A stretch of DNA of 64,000 nt from the NCBI GenBank assembly GCA_947396885.1, contig OX377204.1, positions 310,001 to 374,000 of the forward strand. Reading direction: 5' to 3'. The stretch is from Heligmosomoides polygyrus polygyrus. Taxonomy: Eukaryota > Nematoda > Chromadorea > Rhabditida > Heligmosomidae. The position numbers were made by a program, and so were the translations under genes. Shown here piece by piece: positions 10,770 to 22,197 of this stretch. The notes under the pieces are model-generated. The model was not told where the DNA came from. It saw only the letters and a list, made by a program, of their open reading frames with translations, and did no database searches. Position 1 is the first letter of the stretch; every line of letters starts with the position of its first letter.

Positions 10770-10836
10770 TTGGAGGTAGAGTGGGTGGCGCTTCCCAAGG
10801 AAGATTGATTAGCGCTGTCTTTTATCCTTCATCTTT
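10770..10836 (+). mobile_element. SINE 3'-end fragment
   Basis: Only the tail part remains: GGTAGAGTGGGTGGCGCTTCCC to TTTTATCCTTC. Confidence 0.6.
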
Positions 10837-11360
10837 TTTTCTTCGACGAAATCCGCTTTTCGCCTCTAGAAATAGCAAGCGCGGTCTTCTACCGATTGAG
10901 AAGTGTCTGCTTTACCTCCCGTCCCCTATCTCCTGCCGTACTAACGAGGGGGTAACACGAGTGATACTGGAGTCTGTGATTTTATCCAGCGTTTTGCACA
11001 GCATCTGGGCATTCAGTTCGGCCGTTGGCGTAGCTATCGAGCACAAAATCCCATTAAATGTGCAATAGCTCCCACCCTCCGATTCCTTGATGAGCTTCAC
11101 TCCCTCCTCTATGTAACAAGGCCGCGTTCTGGAAACGCTTTACCCTACAATGCGCGGCTTTTTCCGACAGCACTTCAGCACCGGTGGCTGCCCTGAATAG
11201 GAGTCCGGCGTCGATTATGTAAACATTAAATGTAAAGGCACCGATTTCGGGTCGTATCCACGCTCACATAGATGTATTTGCATCAGGCACATTCACCTCG
11301 GAACCACCCCACTTCCAAATGGACAGCGGTACGCTGCTCCCTGTCTCTATTCTCCATTTA
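10837..11360. other. no gene recognised
   Basis: Unique sequence with no coding motif. A plus-strand frame (10781-11068) starts inside the SINE scrap and is unconvincing. Confidence 0.4.
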
Positions 11361-11364
11361 CACA

Positions 11365-11620
11365 ATTTTCATGCCAAATTAGACACTCCTCTAAACAAGC
11401 CTCATGACTCTAGTATCAAGCTGAATTTCTTAAAGTACGTTTTTCACATTAAAATAGAGCCTCTCCGAGACGGTTAGAACAACTTTTTATCCAAGAAAAA
11501 TCTAGTATAATTTCTTGTGAACATTTTTAATTCACCTGCCTAACACAATGTTTAAAATTTATAAAAATTATACATATTTCAATGGAAAATTTATCAGCTA
11601 GATCTTGTTTTAAAGGACAC
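11365..11620. repeat. fold-back family fragment
   Basis: Pieces such as CCAAATTAGACACTC and TTTAATTCACCTGCCTAAC match the arms and core of the fold-back elements at 25530-26390 and 40590-41610. It is a one-armed, decayed fragment. Confidence 0.5.
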
Positions 11621-11739
11621 AGGTTGTGATGAAAGTATGCCGCTACTTTTGCAATTTTTTCAATTTTTTTCTCTCGTTCCATACATACAACAACTAACGA
11701 CCATGTGCACCGCTATTATCTACAACACATTGCCATTTG

Positions 11740-12740
11740 TCAGGATCCCGCTTCTATAGAATCTCTGGGGTTTTTACGAAAAAACTCAGCGAGGCACTTT
11801 TCAAGTTGCTTCCTGTAGTCAAGTTGTTTATCCTGCAAATGGTTGGACATCGAAGGAAACAGGTGGTAGTCCGCTGGAACAAGGTTCGATGAATACGGCG
11901 GGTGGGCCAGAACACGCCATCCGAAACACTGGAGTTTCTTTCTTCTGAGTTCCCCTTGCAACCTGTGGACGGGTGTCGTGAAGGAAGAAGGTCGTGTCTT
12001 GTTTTCCGCGAAGAGCTTCTTCAACGCGATCCAACTGGCTGCAGTAGACGTCGCTAGTGACGGTAGTGTTTGCAGGTAGCATCTCCCAGTGAATGACACC
12101 TTTGCAATTCCACCGGACACTGAGCATCACCTTTTTGGGTGAATTCCCTGTCCTGGCGTGGGAATTCCTGCCACTGACGCTTTTGCATGGGTAATCATAA
12201 ACTACCCACTTTCGTTGCCAGTGACCAGTTTCTCGAGTCAAGAAAGTTTCCGCCGTACAGTCAAGAAGTTCATGCACGCATCCTGGCGCACCTGTAGCTG
12301 TTAGCTGCGAAGTTCATGCACCACATCTGCATATGTGTCTTCCCAAGGCAACGTAGGTGTTGAGCTGTGGTGGTGTGATTGCACTTGAGTTCCCCTGCAG
12401 TTCGCTGGTGTAACGTCGGTAATTCTCCTGAACCAGCTGTAGAAGGCGCTGCTCATTCACTGCCACTCTGGCCTTCCAGACATGGTTGGTCCTCCAAGCA
12501 AACGTCCCAGATCTTTAACCTCTGGAACCACACCTTCGCTGTGTCGTAGGAAATATTTAGTGGTAGGACCATCGTTCCACATGTGTTATCCACCGCAAAT
12601 CTTGCACTGCTTCGATTTTTGAACTCGTTAATCAGAAACAGTCGAACTTGCTTGCAGTCGAGAACGATCTTCCCTGCCATAGCCGCAACGAAGTATGACG
12701 ACAGTAGTGGCAAATGTAGGTCATAGGTCAAGCCTATATA
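11740..12740 (-). pseudogene. mariner transposase, decayed copy
   Basis: Pieces of a mariner transposase appear in order on minus. The N-terminal region with KVWFQRLKIWDVCLEDQP (the linker after the helix-turn-helix, usually VWFQRFKSGDxSLEDxP) is at about 12731-12453. The catalytic core (KVMLSVRWNCKGVIHWEMLP) and FLHDTRPQ follow, then VLAHPPYSSNLVPADYHLF in another frame. The second Asp motif normally reads HDNARPH. Several frameshifts separate the parts and I see no inverted repeats, so this is an old, immobile copy. Confidence 0.8.
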
Positions 12741-13037
12741 TGCGTTATTGGTGAGAAATTACAGAACATTTTTCAAAAATTTGGCGGAGCGCAGAAGTGA
12801 GTGGCGGGAAACTTTCCTTACAACCTAGTACATACCTATCTTCAACCGTGCAGTTTGGTTTGAGTAGTGTTAAATTTGTTTTAAAAAGTGTTCAATTTGA
12901 AGCGAAAATCGCATATACACGCAGTGGAGCAAATAGAAGTCTTAGGAGTTAAGCATTAGAAGCAAGAGCTCTCTTCTAGATTTTCCAGAGATTCAAAAAC
13001 GAATCCGAAAAGCGATACTATAGAGTGCATAGTGGAC

Positions 13038-13634
13038 CAGGGGTGTGCGTTTCCGTTAAGCCGTTAAATTTCGGTAAAAAGTATAAATAGTTGCGTAGTA
13101 TTGTTTCAATCGAGAAATATCAGTGGGACCGTTTTATATATTTATTTACAATATTCACGACAGGTGGGCGCTTTCAAATAAAACTTCTAAGCGTTTCTGA
13201 ATTTTTACAACTTTCCAAGTGAAACTGAACACGTTCCAAATAAAAACGAATGCCTTCAAAATTAATTTATGAATTAAAAGTAATTAAAAGTTTTAAAAGT
13301 TATTCTCAACAGCCTTTCTCATTCTTTGAATTTGTTTTCAATATTATTACGTTATACAACTGTATGAGAATGAGTCTGAAAGGCTGTTGAAATAATTTTT
13401 AATAATTTAATAGCTCAATTTGGAAGACGTTCGTTTTTATTTGGAAGGTGTTCAGTTTGATTTCAAAAGTTGTCAAAATTTAAGAAGTTTCAAAGGTTTC
13501 ATCTGAAGTTGCCTATCTGTCGTGAAGATGGTACAGAAAACGGTCGCAGTGATATTTTTCGATTGAAAAAATACTACGCAGCTATTTATGCTTATTAACG
13601 AAATTTAACAATTTAACGGTAACGCACACCCCTG
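13038..13634. mobile_element. non-autonomous hAT element, 597 bp, with 8-bp TSD
   Basis: The ends are CAGGGGTGTGCGTT and, inverted, AACGCACACCCCTG. TAGTGGAC flanks it perfectly at 13030-13037 and 13635-13642. CAGGG ends plus an 8-bp duplication are the signature of hAT transposons. The interior is itself a long imperfect inverted repeat centred near 13330 (AAAGGCTGTTGAAATAA against TTCTCAACAGCCTTTC). No ORF. A much larger relative with the same ends is at 21163-25492. Confidence 0.9.
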
Positions 13635-13642
13635 TAGTGGAC

Positions 13643-14621
13643 TCCCTAATTCACGGAATGAGAACGTTACATCCGCTTATAATCTCCCTGTTCTCACCCA
13701 AGTTCGCTCTGCCGCCCAACCGTGGCTAAGAAAGACCGTGTCTCCCGGACCAGTCCTTCCGTGTCCAGGCTGCTCGTGAAGCTTCCGTCTCCAGGCGGGT
13801 GTCGGGTTCCGGGAGGTCCTGTTTGTTCGGCAAAAACCGCTTCGTCACGGACACTGGGCCGGCTCAACGCGCTGACAACAACAGCACCTAGGCACTCGCT
13901 ATCCTTCCCGTATTATTGCGACCGTACAGACTGACTGACCGGAGGGTTTGTTTGTTCTCGACCGATGACCGCCGTTTGCTCGTGATCACTGTCAGTCGAA
14001 CGTGGCCGACATGTGATCACCAACTCCATGCTGTCATGCCTTCCAGCTCGTGTCAGCACTATGGCTCTGTTTTTCAGTCGTTTTTCAATCTAATTAAGGC
14101 TAGTTTCTAAATTCGACTACTTTTAAGATTTGCGATTTCCCGATTGAAAATCGAGGATTTATAAGTTTTTGCGCCTTCTTCATTTAGTTTTTATGTGGAA
14201 ATTAGTGATTTCCTTTCTTAATTCAAGCCTTCTTATTTTTAGATTTTAGATACACTTCCTTTTGCACCTTTCGGGATATTTCTGTTTTTTTTTTGTTTCT
14301 TTTTGGTTCTCTGCCAAATTTATGTGTAGACATAGAAACTGTTAACGGAGCAACAATAACAGCGGCCTCATTATTTACCCTTCATTTATTTTTTCATTGT
14401 TTTTTTTCTCATTCCTCCTTGAAACACTACAGGTGCAAGTCCAATCGGCGGGGGAGGAAGGGGGAGATCTACCTGGTGTTCTCGTTTAAATTACGGTGGA
14501 AATAAAACACTGGCAACACGAAGCACATCCATGCTAGTCGTATGTCCTCTAGTCCTGCTAATCGGTCGAATGAATGCCTAAGGTAGCATTGTACAAGCCA
14601 GAAAGCGCGTTCACAGCACCC
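13643..14621. other. no gene recognised
   Basis: The first 400 bp is richer in GC and CpG than its surroundings. The rest is T-rich. Short plus-strand frames have no recognisable domain. Confidence 0.4.
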
Positions 14622-14692
14622 GGAGAAGTAGAAAGCGTGGCGCATCCCAAACTGGTTTTATAAACGCCGTCCGTTATCTATTATTATCCTTA
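14622..14692 (+). mobile_element. SINE 3'-end fragment
   Basis: GAGAAGTAGAAAGCGTGGCG to TTATTATCCTT; only the tail part of the family. Confidence 0.7.
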
Positions 14693-15033
14693 ACTATGTA
14701 TCAGTTGTTATTGTTTATATTTTGCGTGATCTTTTTTTTTCAAAATAACAACCTTTATTCCCTAAGCATGTGTCTGTGTAATAAGCATTTGTTTAATCGT
14801 GTTGTAATGGCTTGCTATCTACAGATCTATAAAACTGGTTCTAAATATGTAGAGTCCGTAATTCAAAAAAGCTGTGGTGGAAAGCCGTTTTCGACTATTT
14901 GAACGAAAAAAAAAACGCACTCCAGGACTGTATGTCGTGCTCCAGTGCAAGCTATTAATTTCATTGCCTCAATAGTCACTATCTAACTCATTTCACTGTC
15001 GTGAGTTCATTTCTCCGCTCTCTGTGATTTCAG

Positions 15034-15198
15034 ATGATTGCCAGCAGAATTAAAGTACCAAAGTCACCTTGCGCGCTTGGAAATGTCTCCATGGCGACAC
15101 TGCTGAACTACATAGATATCTGGCGTCCTCGAAGGGAAATTAATCATTGTCGTACTTTATCAGGAATTCATGCTCCTCCTCGATGGCTTTTTGTTTAG
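15034..15198 (+). CDS. candidate small ORF behind a TTTCAG acceptor
   Basis: GTGATTTCAG directly precedes an ATG that opens a frame of 54 codons (MIASRIKVPKSPCALGNVSM at its start). A 3' splice site touching the start codon is what trans-spliced nematode genes often show. No domain is recognised. A second frame, opening at 15170, overlaps it and would reach a GTAAGC donor at about 15389. At most one of these is likely real. Confidence 0.22.
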   Translation: MIASRIKVPKSPCALGNVSMATLLNYIDIWRPRREINHCRTLSGIHAPPRWLFV

Positions 15199-15388
15199 CA
15201 TTTCTATGAACACAGTCGCTGTGAAGCGATCCCAGAACGGGTTCGTTAGGAGTGAGGATCTTCTGAGAACATTTCAGCCAATAAGCAGTCGACATCGAAA
15301 ATTGGCTAAATCTTTTCTGTGTTGTGTAGCTGGTTCTTGTATAGTCATTGCTAATACTGAGTGTTCTGGCTTCTGGCCTACACTAAGG
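15170..15388 (+). CDS. candidate exon ending at a GTAAGC donor
   Basis: Open frame starting MLLLDGFLFSISMNTVAVKR and staying open through CTAAGG then GTAAGC near 15389. The frame continues to 15658, but that part contains a mariner-like terminal repeat (from about 15567), so only the first part could be genic. No domain recognised. Confidence 0.2.
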
Positions 15389-15566
15389 GTAAGCACGGTT
15401 TCTTCATTCCCTAGCTGCTCTCGTGTTTATCAGCGTCTTTATACTGGCTTCCTCCTTCTTAGTATGTTTTGCGCTTTAATAGCGCACTGGTCGAGCGGTT
15501 ATCCTGAAGATTGCTTTGCAATGGCTACTTATGTTTTGCGCATGCGTTCAATAATGATTGAGATTC

Positions 15567-15605
15567 TATTAGGTTGTCCGGAATGTTTTCAGCGTTTTCT
15601 GTTAC
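15567..15605 (+). repeat. isolated mariner-type terminal repeat
   Basis: ATTAGGTTGTCCGGAATGTT, close to the end at 7445. No partner end or transposase is visible nearby. Confidence 0.5.
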
Positions 15606-15658
15606 CATTTTCAATAGTCTATTATAAGGTAAAAAATTCAACTTGCGTTGCGCATTAG

Positions 15659-17363
15659 TTCTACTTTCTATACAGAATTTTTCGCTCTATCTCACTAAAT
15701 AACTTACAGTACCGGACGCATCTTTTGAATAGACGCCGTAAATCCGCGATTTTGCGATTTTTGCGTCTTTTTGATAAAACTCGCCTGAAACTCACCCGTT
15801 TGGAAAACCAAGGGAATATTTGAGCTCAGGAGCTCGAACTCTATCGTTTGGAATACACAGTTCGTGTGGAGCAGTGAAAATGTCCGAAATTGAAAACTTG
15901 CGCTCCATTGCGAAGGGTGGTCGCGGACGAGTTGTCGGTTACAAGCCATCGAAAACCGTTGCATGCTCGCAATTCCTTTAATTTGAGGTTTTTTAGAAAC
16001 CACTGGTACCGTTCGATTCGACTCTTCCAGATCTATACAAACATGTATACAACTTTGACTAGCCTATTTTTGCAGTGGGTGGCCAAACGAATGACTGGAG
16101 CGCGCACTTTGCGGTTGGAGCAGCTTATTTCCCAGGACTTGCATGTTTTCGGAGTTTCACAAGCATGGCGCACGTCGCCATTGCTCTATCGTGTTGGGAA
16201 TCCACCGAGAGTGCGCCGTGCATAAAGCATATGGGATTGAAAAAAGCGGTGTTTGCGATGACAATGACAAGTAATGTTTTACTTGTACGCAATCGGAAGA
16301 ATGCGCCACCCCCCCCCCCCCCCCCTCTCCGAGAGCATACATAATCGACTTCAGATTTAGTTCGCGCCCCTGCCAGCGTGAAGTCGTTTGACATCCTAAA
16401 AAGCGTCCCAATAACAAGAAGCGATTTGTTAAGATCGACACTTACCCTTCACCTATGCCATGAGCAGTTGCAGTTTTTAGCCTATCTCTCGCCTTTCACT
16501 CTTCATCTCTGATATGTCTGATCCGTCTCCATAGTACGTTGTACTTCAGACCGCGATGTCGAAAAAGTGTCTCGAATTATTGTTCTCAACACAAGGACGA
16601 TTTGACGTGCCGTTTATTCAGTTCATCCGGATGATCAACTACGAGACCAAACATCGCCGGCACGAACACCCTTCGCACCCCACAAGTAATTGTCATGTTG
16701 TAAATCTGAATTTACCATCGGATAGTTGGATTGTTGACGCGGAACCTTGTCTTTGCGCGAACACTTTTACTACCTTTTACTAGGGGTGGCGTGCAGTAAG
16801 TAGATAGGCCTATTACACACAGAAACGGTAAATTCCGGTTTTAGCTTTCTTCACACTTCGGCTTCCGTTATTTCCCTGAATTCTTTTATCAGATTGTCGG
16901 ATCAACAAATCCCTAAGTGAGTATCATCACTAATTAGATGCTTGTTCCAACCATAATCGTCAAAGGATATGGTTATGAGAGGTTAATGGTATCGCTGGCG
17001 TTATGTTCTGATTCTCCGCCTTCTCTCAAGCTGTCGTAGCCGCCGGACTGTTCCGATTGACGCCTTGGCGCCATCAACAATGGCTGTACGTGGTTGTACG
17101 ACCAGTATGTGGTGCATCCTGCACATTAAAACTTCCAAGCAAACCCACGCAGACTCTGGCGTTCAGTAAGACAACCCGCATCACAAGCTTCACATAATTT
17201 CTTCCGTGCTTGCACCTCATTTTCGCCCTTTCGGTAGTAAAACAACAAAATATGAAGATAATTTTCTCTTTGACTGTCCATTTTCAACTTAATTTTTTAC
17301 CAACTTGTTTTTACTAATACGCCCAGTTTTCGGCAGAAGCTAGTGTAATGTCTAACTTTTAAG
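15659..17363. other. no confident gene; poly-C tract at about 16310
   Basis: A short plus-strand frame at 15879 begins MSEIENLRSIAKGGRGRVVG and stops after about 33 codons. A good acceptor (CTATTTTTGCAG at about 16063) opens another frame running into a run of about 16 C. These could be remnants of one gene or transposon, but I cannot assign them. The rest is featureless. Confidence 0.35.
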
Positions 17364-17668
17364 ATAAAGAATAAGGATAAAGGACGGTGTTACTCAATCT
17401 CTTTTGGGATGCGCCACGCATTCAACTTCTACGGGATGTCATGGAGGCGATTTTAAGTTTATTTGGCCATACAACGAATTGCGGTGGCCAGCCAATGAAC
17501 AAGTCAGCGCTTTATCCTCCCCAGACAAGCCTGGCACCAATTCACCGACCCCGAAGGAACGGAAGGATTGGTTGGCCTAGGCGGGAAATCCTGGTAAAAA
17601 CCAGGAACTCGGTATCGGGTCACATGGCAGCCGGCGCCTCTTGGGACTGCGCTACACGCCCGCCGAAC
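17364..17668 (-). mobile_element. tRNA-derived SINE, near full-length copy
   Basis: Reads on minus from TAGCGCAGTCCCAAGAGGCG through the body to a GGATAAAG tail (as read on plus). About the full 290 bp. Confidence 0.8.
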
Positions 17669-18751
17669 CTTTAAGACAGCATATAGTAGTTTAAGAACAC
17701 AATCACTACAACAAATATACAGTTCACGCCATCTATGAGAAAAACGACATTAATTGTCGAACAACCTTATTTTTCAATATTTATTACTGCACCTGAAGCG
17801 CAGCTGTGGAACAAAATAACATAAGTAGAAATCAAAAAATTTTGTCTAGCTTCAAGTGATTTACACTAAGAAGACCGTTAATAGAACTTTGTATAACAAT
17901 ATAATAGGGTAACAAAATTGTCTTTTTCGGCCTTTCATGATGTCCATTATTCTTTATCCTTTACTGTTCGTCGACACTCAACAGTTCCGGTCGGGTACTG
18001 GATGTGCTCGTAAAATTACGCAACGGAGGTCAGCCGTCTGTGCCAGCTGACTGGTGGCTCATCACTGAGGTCAGCGATAACACTGACTGTGTCTGATTGT
18101 CGTCCAGTTCACCCCGGCCAGTCTGCTGCAGTCGGCTTATTTAACCTGCAAGGTTTCGGCTGAAGTGGGTCCAGAACTTGTGCTCGCGTCGACGGTCCGC
18201 CTCCCATCCTCTCTAATCCCGTTTCTGACGCCGTTCGTTCCATTTTGGGCTCCTCAGTTATTCCTAGCGCTGTGGGAGCGGCTTAGTGCCGTCGAGAGCC
18301 CCGTCGGATGAGAGTGGGGGTGGGTGGGTGACGAGTTCGGGGTTCGGGACGTTGACCTCATTTGTATCGTCTGTCGCTCGCTCTGCAGATGGCCGCGAGG
18401 TTATTAACGATACGTAGTGCGTGTTGCAGCGCCTCCTCTTCCTCGTCTTCGTCCGCTCTGCCTCTCCGAAACGGGCACCCACCGCTATTGTATGATCGTG
18501 AGAGCGCGCGTCGGCGCCTCCTTCATGTCTGGTTCGCTCTTCCTCCTTCTCTTCTTTTTCTTATTCATTCTCTCTACATCGGATTTTAGATTGGCCCCGT
18601 TGTAGTCCGCTTTTTGTGCAGGCCTCGTTGCTTTATCGTACCTTTCAAATTGTGTCTTTGGTCTAGAAAAGGAGAAAGCGGACGATTTTTCCACCAATTC
18701 TAGTCCCAAAATGTACGCTTGCTATCCTGTTCTTAATTTTCCCTTCTCTTT
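17669..18751. other. no gene recognised
   Basis: AT-rich to about 17950, then a GC-richer stretch (18120-18560) with overlapping frames on both strands. No domain, splice pattern or repeat family identified. Confidence 0.4.
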
Positions 18752-19023
18752 GGGGGCGTGTAGCGCAGTCGGAGAAGGTGCCGGCTGTCGCGCGCACTCG
18801 ATACCAGGTTCTTGGTTCGGATTTTCCGCCAGGCCAACCAAGCCTTCCATCCCTCCGGTGTCGATAAATTGGTACCAGACTTGTCTGGGAAGGATAAAGC
18901 GCTGAATTGTTCACTAGCTAGCCGTCGCAAGTCTTGTATTGTATGACCAAATACGCATTCAAATCACCTCCACGACATCCCGTAGAGGCAGGGATTGAGT
19001 AACACCGTCTTTTTATCCTTTAA
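18752..19023 (+). mobile_element. tRNA-derived SINE, copy with small 3' deletion
   Basis: TGTAGCGCAGTCGGAGAAGG head with a perfect A box. The body lacks the AAGTAGAATGCGTGGCGCATCC part and goes straight to CAGGGATTGAGTAACACCG and TTTTTATCC. Confidence 0.85.
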
Positions 19024-19204
19024 TTTTTCCTCAGGTTCCTTGACCCTCTTCTGTATTTGTTTATTACATGCACCAAACAGTACATGTGAGAATAGAACAA
19101 GAACATCACAAAACATCTCAAGAACAGACAACATTAACGATAGCTAGAAGTAAAAAGAAAGGAATAAAGAACGAAGTGGGTATATGTACTGGACTCACAG
19201 AGAC

Positions 19205-19645
19205 TGGTCACCTGCAGTGGGATCGAAATCTAGAATCCTTCATTTGCGGGCACATAACAGCCGGCGCATGCTCTGACTGTACTATCATGCCTATCATTCA
19301 ATTTCAAAGCATTATAGGGCTTCATTGTTCGGGATCCACCCATAGATTTTGTTTTATTTCTGGAATGCGCGGTGATCTGGGGATAGGATAGAGAACGACG
19401 TTGGCCAGTCCATGTGGATGTGCCACACATTCCACTTCTACGGGATATCGTGCAGTCTACTTGAATGCATACCTTTTTGTCCACTACGATGACCTTTGGT
19501 GGCCAACTGTGTGACAAATAGGCGTTTTATCTCTTCTGGACAAGTCTGGTACCAATTCGTAGAGCCTGGAGGGTGAAAGGAATGGTTTGCACGCACGGGA
19601 GCTGAACCAAGAACTTCGATTCATGGTGCGCGTGACGGGTGACGG
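19205..19645 (-). mobile_element. degenerate SINE cluster
   Basis: Minus-strand pieces of the family: a head scrap at about 19205-19290 (CAGTCAGAGCATGCGCCGGCTG) and a decayed body at 19388-19645 (CACATTCCACTTCTACGGGA and GGACAAGTCTGGTACCAATT, both as read on plus). Confidence 0.55.
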
Positions 19646-20499
19646 CTTCTACGACGCGCATAAAGCTGTAGGAAAGATTCGCGGGGCGGTCAAGATGTTC
19701 AGTGCTTCCCACATAGGTCTGGCAGCGATAATTCGAGTTTGGAATTTTGCCAACTTCCTCACTGCATAGCGCAGTATGGCGAACCCAGTGTGATCCGCAA
19801 ACGCAATCAACATTAACCGCTACCGATTTATGTGCGCTCCCATCACTTAGGGTCTCGTAAGAGACGTTCTGTGGATGAGAAGGGTTGGATCCTGCTCGAC
19901 CTGTTTCGGTTTTCAGTGATCACAAGTGTGTTTTTGCCCCTGAATACCGGTCGAACATCAACGACATGACTCTGGATTGTTCATGTCGTCCGGTTCAGTT
20001 CAGCTAACTACACCGTATTCTATTTGCTTGTACCAGTTAATGTCTTGAAGGCTTTCACATGCCTTCTAACTTACATATATTACGAGCCCTACTCTAGTCC
20101 TCTTCAGTGATGTTCTTCTGTAGGCAACGCTTTTAGTCTGTTTCAGAGTTGCGCGGTCGTTTGGGCTTCTAGACACCTTGTTTTTGTATTATTGAGTCGT
20201 CTCGATTCGTAGTCTCGTTTACTAAACCACAAACTGCGTGGTTTGGGTTGCGAGAGTACAGTTAGGTAGAGTGGAACTTAACCGATCGGGATCTCTTTTC
20301 ATTATTCTACAGTCACTACTGATGCCATCGCGATTTCACCTGCAGCTAGTTGATCTACCATATGCACTGACTAGTGCTCCAGAAGTTGAAAGTAATCCTT
20401 CTATATTGATTGGATCATCTATCTCCATTAGTTGTTCTGGCTCGTCCAACACCCGTCACTCGTGTGGTTCCTACCTCAGATGATCTGTTCTCAGTTGCA

Positions 20500-21060
20500 C
20501 AGAAATCGCCGACATTTATCGACAGTGGCTGTCCGACCAATACTGTTCTCTTGTTGTGAGGTCTGTCCGTCGACCATTATGTCTACATTATTCTAATTTC
20601 AAACACAATTTCAACTTGCAAGAAAACATCGGAAAGTCGGTTCACTTTGAACAAAAATCGACAAAATCTATCGATTTTCCTGTGCTTCTGCGTCTCGCTC
20701 TAAGCTGGATAAAGTCAATCAAAAATGGGCGATCGATCAATAGTGCTCACTTGTAATGAGGCCTGTTAGTCATTAATCGTGGTCGCGTTGTTTCCGTTTC
20801 AGGTTCTCAATAAATGAATTCGTTTGATTCCTTGATTCCTACCACAAATAGTCGTTTCTGGACAAAAGTCGATCGATCGATCAATATTGCCCCCTTGTTG
20901 TGAACCCTGTCTGTCATTCATTATCTTCTACGACTCGTTTGACTTCTACTCGAATAGCAAGTTTTGGACAAAAATCGATCGAATCGATCGAAAGTGTCTG
21001 TCCGATCAATACTGTCTGTTTTTGTGGTGTCTGCTCGTTACCTATCAAATCCATCTTGAA
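20500..21060 (+). repeat. diverged direct repeats with GATCGATC
   Basis: Three to four related blocks of roughly 100-150 bp. Each combines GTCCG-A-CAATA-TG, a TTGTTGTGA-like part and an AAAAATCGAT or AAAGTCGATCGATCGA part (for example near 20528, 20650, 20735, 20865 and 20970). No ORF with a domain. The neighbouring 19650-20500 has nothing recognisable. Confidence 0.5.
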
Positions 21061-22197
21061 CGGTTTGACCTCAGCCGAGATCCAATGTCATTCGTGGAGA
21101 TTTGAAGACTTTCACATGGCCACTAATTTTGCGCGGAGGAACGGACGGAAAGACGTACGTACCAGGGGTGTGCGTTTAACGATTAACGATCTACCGATTT
21201 ACCGGTTTTACCGGCATTTTTCGTTGAAACTTTTTAACGAAATTTAACTACGAAAAATTCCGTTAATTTGAATTAACGACGTTTTGAGCACCATTTTTGA
21301 AATTTCATTTCTTTTTCATGTAAATGCATTTTAGACGAATGTTTTGGGTAAACTATCGCAGTATCGTTGCGATACCAAGGAAACCCTCTACTTACCTGAA
21401 TTATTGTAGGTAATCGATATTGTCCTCGTGTTTCGAGAACTGTTGGCATCTTCCTCGATCCTTGACCAATTTATTTGCGTGCGCTTCAACTTTTCTCCGA
21501 TGTCGTTCTGTGCTTTTCGACTTCCTGGTCCGTTTCTTGCGCTTGATTGCTACATATTAGTTTTTCATACTTACCAACCATTCAGTTTTTCACTGTTTTT
21601 TGTGATATTTGTTTCATAAATGGTATTTAGAAGGCATAGAAAATAAGAAGAAAAGCTACGAAACACAAATAGAGTGAGAAAACAAGGATGCGGAACGAAG
21701 CAAGAGAACGGCTCCTCCCCTCTTCTGCGCAAGTTTTCCGGAAAGTTGGAGCGATTTTTCGTGAATCGTCAGCCGGCTGGACTACGTTAAGGCAACGATG
21801 AGTGCGCTTAACTGATGGAGCGTGACTGCTACTGTCATCGCTTCGCTTTTATGGAATTTCGTACATGTCAGCAATCTCAAAATCTTCGTCTTCTTTGAAG
21901 GCTCTCTTGGCAGTTTTCTTTGGGAGCAGCACAACCAGTATACAGATGAAACTGTAAACATATGTACAAGAAAGTAATGAAGTTAAATAGAAAGGATATG
22001 AAGCCGATGAGCAATCTTCGCCAGTTATTATTTAGGAGGTTAGTATAACAACTGGTACTTTACATGCATATTACATGCTGATTTTTTTAAGTTCTACGGA
22101 AGGTATACCCTTGAAGGTGCCGGTCTGGCTCTAGCAAGAATTCGTTTCTTTATTTTTTCTCTTCTTCTCCTTTTCGAATTCTTTCCTTTATTTTATA

